DNA of 64,000 nt from Apiosordaria backusii (Eukaryota; Ascomycota; Sordariomycetes; Sordariales; Lasiosphaeriaceae), in NCBI GenBank assembly GCA_030549205.1, contig JAUKTV010000001.1:4216001-4280000 (forward strand). The letters are read 5' to 3'. The number at the start of each line of letters is the position of its first letter. Within the stretch, counting starts at the first letter, position 1. A program made the translations under genes and the position numbers. Shown here piece after piece: positions 22,104 to 32,928 of this stretch. The notes under the pieces are model-generated. The model searched no databases and was not told the DNA's origin. It saw only the letters and a list, made by a program, of their open reading frames with translations.

Positions 22104-23213
22104 ATGGCCTCCCTACAACCAGAACCCCGCGGCCGCTCTCGAGCATCCTCCGCAGCCTCCTCCATCATGTCCAACACCAGCAACAGCAAACGAACCTTTT
22201 TCGACTCCCTCAAAGACAGAGTCAAGCGCCGCCCCTCCCGCTCACCCTCCCCATCCCCCAACAAAATGTGCTACAACCCCTTCACAACCCCATCCCCCAT
22301 CACAGCGCGCGACATGGGAGCCACCGCCGCCGCCGGCCCCCCCTCCGGCGCTCCCCCTCCCTACTCCGAGCAACCACCCCCCGTCCCCAACCCCTCCATC
22401 TCCATCAATCAACCCCCCAACAGCAGCACCATCCGCAACCCCTCCCCCACCCCCTCCGCAACCTCCATCCTCTCCACCCCCGAAGACCCCTACGCCTTCC
22501 TCTCCCTATTCGACACCATCTTCCTCATCGACGACTCGGGCTCCATGTCCTCCCAAAACCGCTGGAAAGAAGTAAAATCCGCCCTCTCCTCCATCGCACC
22601 CATCTGCACAGCCCACGACTCCGACGGCGTAGACGTTTACTTCCTCAACGCGAAAAACCCTGCCCACCCCTCGACAGGTTTCATCGGCAAGCAAACCGCC
22701 GCCTCGATCAATCAGTTGTTTACCGACGTCTTCCCCTCCGGGTGGACGCCCACGGGTCAGCGAATAAACAATATCCTCGGTCCGTACGTAAAGCGCTACG
22801 TCGAGGCTGTCAACCGCGGTGCGGAGCCTGATAACACGGGTATTAAACCCGTTAATTTGATCGTGATAACCGACGGGGCGGCGAGTGATGACCCAGAGGC
22901 TGTGATTGTGTCTTTGGCGAGAAAGCTGGATGAGGTGGAGGCGCCTAGTCATCAGGTGGGGGTTCAGTTTTTTCAGGTGGGGAATGATGGGGAGGCGGGG
23001 AGGGCGTTGAGGGAGTTGGATGATGGACTAAAAGGGGTGAGGGATATGGTGGATACGGTTAGTTTTGATCAGAGGGCTGCTTGGGCGGATGGCGGGGGGA
23101 GGGTGTTGAGTGCGGATGCGATACTCAAGACGGTGCTGGGGGCGGTGGTGAAGAGGTTGGATCGGAGGAGTGTGGGGGAGAGGCAGGGGGGGTTGTTGGC
23201 GCCGAGGGGGTGA
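22104..23213 (+). CDS. von Willebrand factor A (VWA) domain protein
   Basis: This single-exon gene encodes 369 residues. Residues 1-125 are disordered and rich in Arg, Ser and Pro (PSRSPSPSPNK). Residues about 135-350 form a VWA/Rossmann-like domain: the strand DTIFLIDDSGSMS carries the metal-binding MIDAS motif DxSxS at residues 143-147, followed by a conserved Thr in the TPTGQRI loop and the strand VNLIVITDGAASDDP with the MIDAS Asp. All three MIDAS elements are present, so metal-dependent ligand binding is plausible. There is no signal peptide or membrane segment, so it is likely intracellular. Cytosolic fungal VWA proteins of this layout are common and mostly uncharacterised. Third codon positions switch from C to G near 22840, which is unusual. 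The start ATG is preceded by A/C-rich leader. Confidence 0.88.
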   Translation: MASLQPEPRGRSRASSAASSIMSNTSNSKRTFFDSLKDRVKRRPSRSPSPSPNKMCYNPFTTPSPITARDMGATAAAGPPSGAPPPYSEQPPPVPNPSISINQPPNSSTIRNPSPTPSATSILSTPEDPYAFLSLFDTIFLIDDSGSMSSQNRWKEVKSALSSIAPICTAHDSDGVDVYFLNAKNPAHPSTGFIGKQTAASINQLFTDVFPSGWTPTGQRINNILGPYVKRYVEAVNRGAEPDNTGIKPVNLIVITDGAASDDPEAVIVSLARKLDEVEAPSHQVGVQFFQVGNDGEAGRALRELDDGLKGVRDMVDTVSFDQRAAWADGGGRVLSADAILKTVLGAVVKRLDRRSVGERQGGLLAPRG

Positions 23214-23810
23214 TAGCTGGTGTTTTTGGTGAATGGTAAAGGGGGGTTCATTTCGGGGTGTGTTGTATTATTTTACACTTTTTTTTTTTTTGCTTCGCAC
23301 TCTCGGGGGATTATAGACAGCGTTCTGGAGTTTGGGGACGGCGGTGGGTTACACTCGGGGACGGATGGGGAATCATGAGCAGAAGGGCAACAATGACAAG
23401 CAAGGAAGGGCAAGGAAAACTGGAAGAAGAAAAGGGAAACGGTTTAGCTAACCAACGGCGGACAGCGGATGATACCCCATCTTTGTTTACTTGTTTACTG
23501 TATTCAATTTCTCACTCATCAGCTATCTGCATGTGCTTTTTACTTTACTTTACTTTCTGCCTACATCAGAGCTAGTAGCAGATGGATTCATTACCAGCAA
23601 GTCTCCCTCTGACCTTGATAAACCTTTTGCATTCACTTGACCAATATTTTCGGTTGCGAAGCGAATGCTGAAGTCGGGATCCAAGTAGTTGAGGCTTTCT
23701 TCCAGTGCAACAAACACACGCCATAACTTTAAAAATATGTCAAAATGCCCCTGTGACAATCTACAATTGGATAATTTATCTACCTCCTGCCCCTTTGTAT
23801 TATTTTCTGA

Positions 23811-23912
23811 TGGTGGTGTGGTGTGGTGTGGTGTGGCTGAGCATACCTATCATCCGTGGCTCATGACCACACCACACCACACCACACCACACCACACCAC
23901 ACCACACCACAC
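23811..23912. repeat. Pentanucleotide microsatellite arranged as an inverted repeat
   Basis: About five units of GGTGT (23811-23836) are followed by a 29-nt spacer and about nine units of ACACC (23866-23912), the exact complement. The two arms could pair into a hairpin of roughly 25 bp. Confidence 0.9.
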
Positions 23913-24450
23913 TAGTCCCACGCCGTCAGCAGAGCCTCATTAAGGTATCTGCCTTTCACCTCACACACAATCTGCCATTCGTTAGCATCTCCTGATCATT
24001 CAACTTACAACCTTCCTACTCATACCTACCTCGCGTGACAAAAACAGAGATGTGCTTCGCCTTACTAAGGTAGGTCAAAATTTCAACTCTTACACTTTGG
24101 TGAGACGTGTTTCCCAACAGAAGGCGGAGGGAGGTAAGAAATGGAAACTTCCAAAGAATGGCAATTGCCCTGCCTCAATTCAACAACGACTTTGCTGAGT
24201 TGGAAATGAATTAATTGACTGAATGTTGACCAGATAGATATCAAGACATCAAAATACATACCACCGAGTTGTCCACAGCAGGGAGCCATGATGTCATTCC
24301 ATCCAATGTACAAGTCGCAAAATCGCAATGGGCAAAAGAAACAGACATCTTCACAGTCAGAGGCACGCCCTGGATAAAAAAACTGGCACCACGATCTGTA
24401 CAGTTAACTATATAAACTAGTAGATATAGACGTTCCGATTGCATTTAAAG

Positions 24451-24545
24451 GCCTGTTGACTATCTTTAAAGGTCTACCGACTATCTTTCGAGGCCTTACA
24501 GCTATCTTATGTGGTCTGTCAACTGTGTTTTGATGCCTGTTGAAC
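24451..24545. repeat. 21-bp tandem repeat, about 4.5 copies
   Basis: The repeat has four full units starting at 24451, 24472, 24493 and 24514, plus a partial fifth at 24535. Unit 1 is GCCTGTTGACTATCTTTAAA plus G, and the others diverge by 3-8 bases. Read on the minus strand, each unit gives seven residues of the type xxRPxKI. Because 21 is a multiple of 3 the frame is kept, but the surrounding ORF is only 74 codons. Confidence 0.8.
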
Positions 24546-25027
24546 ACTTGCAGTACCAGTTTTTTTGTCCACAGCGTGAGAGGCAAACACAAAGGTAAGA
24601 ATATTTTGTAAATTCCCACCCATATCACTATCTATCTATTACATGGGTTGTCTCATTAAACCCATCGAGATGCATGCCATGCGTAAAATCACTAATGTCG
24701 ACCCGTCGTGGGGGTATCATATCCGCAAATAAACGTCCCAAATCCTACAATATGTACAAGAGAATCGATGTCCAGCAAGCAAAAAGAGCACCTGCAGAAC
24801 CAACACCATCAACACCACACCAAATGAGAGAAAAAAGAAAAAACAGCCATCAAGATCCGGTGAGGGGCCAGGGGCTTTTGTCTAACTACCCAGCAACCAT
24901 GCCAGCCACTAGTCATTAAGATTCGGATATCGTGTCTCGTCTCTTCCCGTTTTGTCCTCCATGTTGTTGTCGATCAAAGAAATAACATCATCGAAATCTT
25001 GGAAAATCTCCTAGCTGGCGCCATAAC

Positions 25028-25884
25028 TTAGAGAAGGGCGGCAGCGATACCAGCGGCGGCAAGGAGGCCGAGGGCAGGAGGAGCAGTGACTTGAGCACCC
25101 CAAGCGCTGCTGGTGCTGGTCGACGAGGCAGCATTAGAGGCCTGGCTCTCGAGAGCGCTGGTGAGGGCAGAGCCAGTGAGGCTGGTGGTGAGGGTGGTCT
25201 GGCCAACGGTGGAGGTGAAGGTGGTAGTCGCGTCGGAGACGGTGGTGAGTTGATCGGTGGTGATGGTCTCCTCAGGGATGGAAGTGGCACCGGGAACACC
25301 GGAGATACCAAGGATGGTAGTGGTACCAGTGATGGTGGTCTCGCTGCCGTCGGAGGTCACGGTCGAAGTCCAGGTCGAGGTGGAGAGAGCAGTAGCATCA
25401 CCAACATCACTGGACCCAGTGCCACTGGCAGCGCCACTGGAGACGACGGTCGAGCTCACGGTGACGGAGCCATCAGTGCCGGTGACGGTGGCCACAACCG
25501 TACTGGCGGCCTCGGAGACAACAGGAGGGATTGCGGTAGGAGCACCGGCCCCCGCGCAGTACTGGACGCCGTACTGCTTGACTTGCTGAGCAAGTTCGGG
25601 GTTACCGCAAGCCTGGTCGGCGCAATCGTTGATACCCCAGCGGAAGTTCTCGGTGTTGCAGAGGCAAGCGGCATCGTTGGCACTGCAGTTGGTGAACTCG
25701 CTGCCAGCCTTGGCAAGCATGTTGGTCACGCAGGTAACCTGCACATCATGGTTAGCATTGGGACGGTAGGCAAGGATGGAACTGGCAAACTGAAACTTAC
25801 ACCGCAAGGGGGGAAGTTGTCGGGGTACTGGGCGACAACGGAGGCAGCGCCAAAGGCGAGGACGAAAGCAGCGACGGACTTCAT
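25028..25884 (-). CDS. CFEM-domain GPI-anchored surface protein
   Basis: Exons 25801-25884 and 25028-25738 give 264 residues. Residues 1-18 (MKSVAAFVLAFGAASVVA) are a signal peptide. Residues about 20-90 form a CFEM domain with the eight expected cysteines, including the paired CLC element; the Asp two residues before it (NDAACLC) is the position that binds haem iron in characterised CFEM proteins. Residues 95-240 are a Ser/Thr-rich, probably O-glycosylated stalk. The last 20 residues are a hydrophobic tail ending ALGLLAAAGIAAALL, as for GPI attachment. Family roles include haem uptake, adhesion and host interaction, and the sequence does not choose between them. The intron lies between the first and second cysteines. 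The longer upstream reading (Met at 25932) would bury the signal peptide, so Met at 25882-25884 was chosen. Confidence 0.92.
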
Positions 25885-28800
25885 GTTGGCGATGTGAGTG
25901 ACGAAAGGGATCCTAGGAATACTGGAGACCAAGAGGGAGTCAAGTCAGAATTGGGGTTCCAAACGAAACCAATAGACGAGAGAGTACTGACAATGTAGGA
26001 TGATGCTCAAGGTAGAGAGTAGTTGTGGCTAGGAGAGTCGCAAAAAGTCGATGCTCTGTAAGATTGTTGTGGTTGAGGAGAAAAGGTCGAGGAGAGAGAA
26101 AAATAATCGGCGAGGACTGGTTTTAACAGGAGAGCAGATGACCTTGGTGAGACAGGTACGAGCTTGGAAAGTTGGAATCAGACGGAAGGTAAGGTGAGTG
26201 GTGCGTCAGGCGGCAGCACTTATATTATTGCAAGGCAGGAGCCCTTCTGCCCTTGCAGAGCAACACACCGGTCGTCCTCCGTCACTCGGGAAAGTCCCAG
26301 CCCTCAAATTTACCAGGGTTCTGGGTGCTTGTGTGCTTGGGTGCCGCTTTCTCTGCAGCTCCCGCTGCCCGTCTGGTCTCCACGGCACTTTCTTTAGTGT
26401 TCTTCTTGGGAACAGCTTGGGAACAGGATGGCTGGTCGAGATGGGCCAATCTGTGTCATGACGGGATTGGGGCTCTTGCCTGCCACATCACGGCCCGACA
26501 TGCAGAGAAGGACGCATCCCACATGGCTACACCACCGCGGGCAAGCTGCCTCTGGTGGCCCACGACGACCTCGGGTGCCCGCTTCTTTCATCGACCGGAA
26601 ACGGCCCTCTTGGAGACTCCGCCAATAGTCTGATATTAGTTTTACTTGGTAGCCACGATAGCCTAGACTCACATGGTTGTGAGGTATTTTGCTTAACATG
26701 GTGATTTCCTTTTTGCTGGTAGGGCTCTCCCTCGCAGGCGAGAACCTTGAAGACGACGGTTCATCCAGATCTCGGTCGTCGCTGCATGTGTGGGCAGGCA
26801 AGGTCGCTGGCAGCTCCCTATTGGCCAATCAGCCGATCCAGTCGAGCTGGAGCAGGGATCAACCCCCTGTCCATCTGCGTCCCAACCCCAGAGCAGCTGG
26901 GAATCGGGGCGGGAAGCTGGAAAATCAAGGTGGAGGGTCGCAGCCAAGCTCCCAAGCACAGGCCGTCGTCCGAACTGAAGATGTCATCGACCGTCCGGTT
27001 TTTTGATGGCTGCGTACTGTACATATGGATGTTCCTGTTTTGTATTTATGCAATTTGTTCCTGGCTTTATGCATCGAACCTTCCAAATTGCCTGCCCCCA
27101 CTCCTCCTTCACTCCCCTTCTCACTCTTCATATCTACTCCGTACTTTTTTTCACAACTTACCTAGTTTGCATCAGCAGTCTCTGTCACGATGTCAGAGAA
27201 AGAGTGAGGTTGGGTAGTGTCCCACACCGATCTCCCTCCCCTCCGCCCGACTCGTCACTCTGCCCGCGGCTCACCGATAGGCGAATGCCCTCACCCCTGT
27301 CTTTTTCTTCTCCAGGCTAGCCTGCCCAGCCCTAGCTCGACGTCAGCTTGCAGTGCTTGCATCACTCCCTCTCCCGATCTTCGCTTCCGGCCCGATGATT
27401 CGTAGCCCCAATCAACCACCAAACAAAAACAAGCTTTGGTTTTTTCTGTTTCTTTTGTTTTCTTTTTTCTCTTTTATCGCAACCCCGCCATATTCTATCA
27501 TTGGTCGAGGACCACCCAAGACACTCAGAAAATCTTGGTATGGTCTTGGGTGAATGTTCCATTCGTTTGCACCTCTTGTTTTTCTTCATCTTGGATGGCG
27601 TGGATATGAGGTAATCATGATTATCACCAGTGCCGATATTCCGTATCGTCATTCACAATACACACCCAGGGACAGTGTCGAAGAAGTGAAGGAAAGATTC
27701 TGGAGGAAGTCTCCCTCATCCCGCACCAACCTCTCTTTCTTCATCTTCCCTTCTTCATCTGCCCTGGTGTGGGTGAGCTCGTTGTCAATGCAGTGCCGAG
27801 TGTGTTTCTCTCTCCTACAGCAAAAAACTGAGACATGCATATTTCTGTCCCGCCTGGCGGCCTGAGTCTGACTGACCTCGGGCAAGACACGGCAGAGCAA
27901 GCTGGGGAAAGTTACGTCTCATCTCATCAGAGAGCATCATTATCATCACACAAATGGTTTGACATGTACTCTGTCCAACTATCTTCTCATCCACCTCTCA
28001 AATTTACCCTGGGACACCGAACCACAACGCTAGGTAGAGGGGATATTAAGGAGTTGAGCTGCCCCAACCGGCGCCAACCAGTCGAAGCAGCGCGTTCCCT
28101 TTTTCCTTCTAGATATTTTCCTCTGCATTAATCACACCCACCCGCAGGTAATTTCCCACATCTACACCACATCCCATCTGCGGCCCTCTCGCTGCCGTAC
28201 CTTTTGCGCCTATCTGTGCCTGAACGAGATAAAGTGATGGGACGGGAGGGATCTTCCCAAGGGAGAGGTGAAATAAAGTGATGACCCTGCACAGACCTGC
28301 AGTAGTGTGATAGCTACGCTGCGCTGTTGCCGGGTGGTTGGGGAGTCCCGATATGGTGTAGTCCACGATCATTTACACTAAGGAGATGGATGAGAATTGG
28401 AGATGCGCTATCAATTCTGCACTAGTGTACTGCTGGCAGTGCTGGCAATGGGTGAACGGCGCCGGACGAGACCGGCGGTGGCGGTGACTACACACTACAC
28501 TAGACAATTGACAGCAAGTCTAAGCTAACAGGAACAGAAAAATGGCGATATCACATAGCTGTCACCCGAGTTTGTCTCTGATGATCTGGACTCTCCACTC
28601 CTGGCTTCAAGCGCCGTCAAGAAAAAGAAAAAAAATAATAGCCCGCATCATCGTGGGGTAAAGTGATGTTGCTCCAGTGACGATCTTTGCCACTTTTCGC
28701 GATATGCGGACACTGCACACTGCATGGAGATCTTCCCTCTTCACCACTGATCACGACTGAGGCGATCGACCGACCACAGACCGACAGAAAACAATCAGGT

Positions 28801-30007
28801 GATCTGAAGTCGACCGACCCAAAAAGCCTATGGGCGCCCTCTCTCTCTCCCCCTCCCTTCGAAATCGTAATTTGCCCGCAACGAGTGCGTACACTGTTAC
28901 CCCCGTACCACCAGACACTCTGAAACACGAATCTTCAATCTCCCAAATGACAACAGCAGCAATTACACAAGCAGGTGCGTGTGTGTGTGTACTGTACCAA
29001 CCACACATCTCTTCAGCCAGGTTTAGTCATCAAACACATCTCGTGTAGACACTTCTGTACCCGTTACACAGAAGGGTGCCGGCCGTCCGTCGGATTGGCG
29101 GCTACAACAACCCTCATACACATCATCATCATCATCTCCTTTCCCTAGGTATCGTTGGGGTGGTGCGAAGGTGTCGTAGTAATAAGTGTGAGGGTAAGTG
29201 AGTGAGTGGCAAAGGTCTGACGACGGCAGAGAGGAAGATATAATTGGGTTTTGTTACTCTGTACTCTCTTGAACGCTTCATTTGCCTCCTCCGTCTGATA
29301 AATGAATGGTCCCGACAGATTCCCCAAGTTTGTTATTACCACCCGCGAACAGGTGTGACCTGGGTTAAAATGATGGTTCTTCAAAGTATTATCAACGGCG
29401 CGTAGAACGAGACCCAACGAAGAAAAAAAAGGATATCCGTTCAGAATTGCAAGGCCGGCAAGAAAAAGATTTGTTGAGAATGACAGCAACAGCACTGATA
29501 ATACAACACATCTACTCTCATCCCTATCCAGGCGCACTGCCATGAGAAATCCGCACTCAAAACCGCCTCCTCTCTTTTTCACTGGCCTCCTCAGCGTTGT
29601 GTAAGTGTATGTGTAATTGTGTGTCGTGCCTGGGGTATAGATGATGTGTGTGCAACGCTCCGTTATCCCATGCAATAAAAAAAAGAAGTAAATAACATGT
29701 CGAGCGATACCAACCACACACAACATGGCTTTTCCCCGCACTCTTTTCATATCCTTTGTGTAAAAAAGGTACAACAAAAAGACATGATACAAAACAAAAA
29801 AATACCCAGACGAGTTCCCAAATATTACAATCCATCCATCATATGACCGGTCCATGTATGCCCCCAACCTCCCTTTCCGTGCAATTCATCTACTCTGTCC
29901 GTCGTCACACTGCATTTACGCCATGCTTTGCTTGCTTTGCCTTCGCTCATGTACACACATAGACTCTCAAGCTTACTGAGAAAAAAAAAGAAAACAAGGA
30001 CAAAAGA
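25885..30007. other. 4.1-kb region without a supported gene
   Basis: This gap lies between the CFEM promoter and the RNR1 3' end. Candidate frames (26253-26633, 26394-26828, 29145-29867) have no domain, no signal of codon bias and no plausible exon partners. The right half is AT-rich, with A and T runs, and probably includes the RNR1 3' UTR. I cannot exclude a long non-coding RNA. Confidence 0.5.
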
Positions 30008-32928
30008 TTAACCGCTGCACATCACGCAGGCCTCGGGGTTTTCAATGCTGCCTGTAATGTCACTGGTTAGTATCTGTTGACAGACTCGGAGACAACGGAG
30101 AGAATCCAACTTACAAGCAAGCACCGCCTCCGAGTAAATGTCCACCTCGCGCTCCTTGCTATCATCATCATTATCCTCCGCCTCCTTCTTGGCTTCGGTC
30201 GCCGGGGCATCCAGGGACTCTTCCATGGGCTTCTCGGCCGGCTCGGTAGGGAGAGCCTTCGGGCTATCACCTTCCGGCACGTCTGCCTTGAACGGAGGCG
30301 GCTTCGCTGGCGAAGCCAGAGGACGAGACTTGACCTCGCCAGCGGCAGGGGTCTTGATGGGAGGAGGGGTGGTGGTGGGGGTAGGAACACCGTTGCTGAC
30401 ACCATTGGGAGCATCCTTCACGAACGCCATGGGCCGGGGCACAGCGCTGGGCGACGAGATGTAGCTGCCGGGAGGAGCGCGCTTCTTAAGCCCGGATGTC
30501 GTCTTGGCAACAGCGCTGTCCTGCACCAGGAGCGCCTCCTGGTCGACGGTGAACTGGATAGGCTGCGCGGCAGCCTGGGTACGGAGGTAGTACATGCCGG
30601 TCTTGAGACCCAACTTCCAACCGGTGAAGTGCATGCTGGTGATCTTGCCCATGGTTGGATCGCGCATGTGAATGTTGAGCGACTGGGACTGATCAATGAA
30701 GGCACCGCGGTCAGCGGCCATCTGAACGATGGTACGCTGAGATATTTCCCAGACAGTCTTGTAGAGGGCCTTGATGTCGGCCGGAATGTTGGGGATGTTT
30801 TGGATGGAGCCGCCCTCAGCAATGATGCGGTTCTTCATGTTGTCAGACCAGAGACCCATGTCGACAAGGTCCTTGAGAAGCCAGGGGTTGACGACCTGGA
30901 ACTCGCCGGCAAGCACACGACGCTGGTAGATGTTGGATGTGTAGGGCTCGAAGCACTCGTTGTTGCCCAGAATCTGGGAAGTGGAAGCAGTGGGCATGGG
31001 AGCAAGCAACAGGGAGTTGCGAACACCGTTCTTCTTGATATCGGCCTTGAGCGAATCCCAGTCCCAGAGAGAGCTAGGCTTGACATTCCACATGTCGTAT
31101 TGAAGGATACCCTGCGAGACAGGAGAGCCCTCGTACGTGGAGTAGGTGCCTTCCTCCTTGGCAAGCTGGCACGAGGCTGTCAAGGCAGCGTGGTAGATGG
31201 TCTCAAAGATCTGCTTGTTCAACTCACGAGCCTCGGCAGACTCGAAAGGCATGCGGAGAGCCAGGAAAGCATCAGCAAGACCCTGGACACCAAGACCAAT
31301 GGGTCTGTGGCGCATGTTGCTGTTGTGAGCCTCCTTGACGGGGTAGTGGTTGACATCGATGATCTTGTTGAGATTGCGGACAACAACCTGAGTGACCTCG
31401 TGCAGCTTCTTGAAGTCATACTTGGCCTCGTTATAATCGACGAACTGAGGAAGAGCGAGGGATGCAAGGTTGCAAACAGCGACCTCATCCGGAGCAGAGT
31501 ACTCGACGATTTCAGTGCACAGGTTGGAGCTGCGGATGACACCAAGATTCTTCTGGTTGCTCTTGCGGTTGCAAGCATCCTTGTAGAGCATGAAGGGGTT
31601 ACCAGTCTCGGTCTGGGCCTCGAGGACGGCATACCACAGCTTCTGGGCCTTGATGGTCTTGCGGCCGCGGCCCTCCTTCTCGTACTTCTCATACAGAGCC
31701 TCGAACTCGTCGCCGTAGCAGTCGGCAAGACCGGGGCACTCATTAGGGCACATGAGGGTCCACTCTCCGTTCTTTTCGACACGCTTCATGAAGAGATCGG
31801 GAATCCACAGGGCAAGGAAAAGATCGCGAGCACGGACTTCTTCCTTACCGTGGTTCTTGCGGAGGTCGAGGAACTCGAACACATCGGCGTGCCAAGGCTC
31901 GAGGTAGATGGCGAAAGCGCCGGGACGCTTGTTGCCACCCTGGTCAACATAGCGAGCGGTGTTGTTGAAGACGCGAAGCATGGGAACAATGCCGTTGGAG
32001 GTACCGTTGGTACCGGCAATGTAAGAACCGGTGGCGCGAATGCGGTGGATGTTGAGACCAATGCCACCAGCCATCTTGGAGATCATGGCGCAGGTCTTGA
32101 GGGTATCGTAGATACCGTCAATGCTGTCATCCTTCATGTCGACCAAGAAGCAGGAAGACAGCTGGGCCTGGGGAGTGCCGGCATTGAAGAGAGTCGGCGA
32201 GGCATGTGTGAAGAATTTGTTGGACATGAGGTTATATGTGTCGATGACACGCTCAATATTATCTCCCCAAATGCCGACGGCAACGCGCATGATCATGTGC
32301 TGTGGCCGCTCAACAATCTTGCCATTAAGCTTGAGCAGATATGAGCGCTCCAGTGTCTTGAAGCCGAAGTATTGGTAGTTGAAGTCTCGGTCATAGACGA
32401 TGGCCGAGTCAAAGTCGTCCTTGTGCCTCATGACGCACTCATATGTCTCCTTGGCAATCATGGGAGAAGCCCGGCCGTTCTTTGGGTTGACATAGTGGTA
32501 CAGATCGCTCACGACTGACGACCATTGCTTCTTGGTCTGCTTGTGGAGGTTGGAAACCGCGATACGGGCGGCGAGAATGGCGTAGTCGGGGTGGGTAACG
32601 GTCATGTAAGCAGCAGTCTCGGCGGCCTGAGAAAAAGGGGTGTTAGAGATTGAGTTTTGGGATAAAAGTAGAAGTGGGATCTCAGGGGCAAGCTTACCAA
32701 ATCGTCGAGCTGGGCTGTTGTGACGCCTCCGTACACACCGGAAATGACTTTTTGGGTGATGGCAACAGGATCAACATGGTCCATGTCAAGGCCATAGCAG
32801 AGCCTTGAGACACGGGCTGTGATCTTGTCGAACTGAACGCGCTCCTGGCGCCCATCTGCGTGGCATCAGCATCACCAATTGCTTGGTAGGGGTTCAGGGG
32901 CTGACATACCGCGCTTCTTGACGTACAT
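30008..32928 (-). CDS. RNR1: Ribonucleotide reductase large subunit (class I, R1)
   Basis: This is the catalytic subunit of class I ribonucleotide reductase, which makes dNTPs. Four exons (32910-32928, 32698-32855, 30115-32626, 30008-30051) give 910 residues, near the usual size for fungi. An N-terminal ATP cone (MYVKKR onwards) precedes the barrel. Catalytic elements visible are the cysteine in AQLSSCFLVDM, the NLCTEI motif with its thiyl-radical Cys and Glu, and CNLASLALPQF. The C-terminal tail ends CVMCSG, the shuttle cysteines that re-reduce the active site. Between barrel and tail lies a Pro/Ala/Lys/Glu-rich linker of about 130 residues. The first exon is only 19 nt. The last intron is 63 nt with no in-frame stop, directly before the shuttle cysteines. 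Promoter GACGCG motifs suggest G1/S regulation (see 33210-33254). Confidence 0.97.

Larger units (their letters stand above)
23214..25027. other. 1.8-kb non-coding gap with satellite repeats
   Basis: No gene is supported. The gap holds a pentanucleotide inverted repeat (23811-23912), a 21-bp tandem repeat (24451-24545) and a perfect match to the CYS-3 consensus (ATGATGTCAT at 24288-24297) that sits near no recognisable promoter. Confidence 0.5.

Noticed and set aside
24288..24297. Perfect CYS-3 consensus in the gap before the CFEM gene
   Set aside because: About one match per 64 kb is expected by chance and no sulfur-related gene is adjacent.
26253..26828. Overlapping 126- and 144-codon frames on opposite strands
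   Set aside because: Neither shows a motif or codon bias and they cannot both be coding.
29145..29867. 240-codon minus-strand frame after RNR1
   Set aside because: Begins 140 nt past the RNR1 stop, is AT-rich with irregular codon use and no domain; best explained as 3' UTR and spacer.
30077..32344. 755-codon frame antisense to RNR1
   Set aside because: It mirrors the RNR1 codons; strong codon bias in a highly expressed gene opens the opposite frame. No family motif and no start context.
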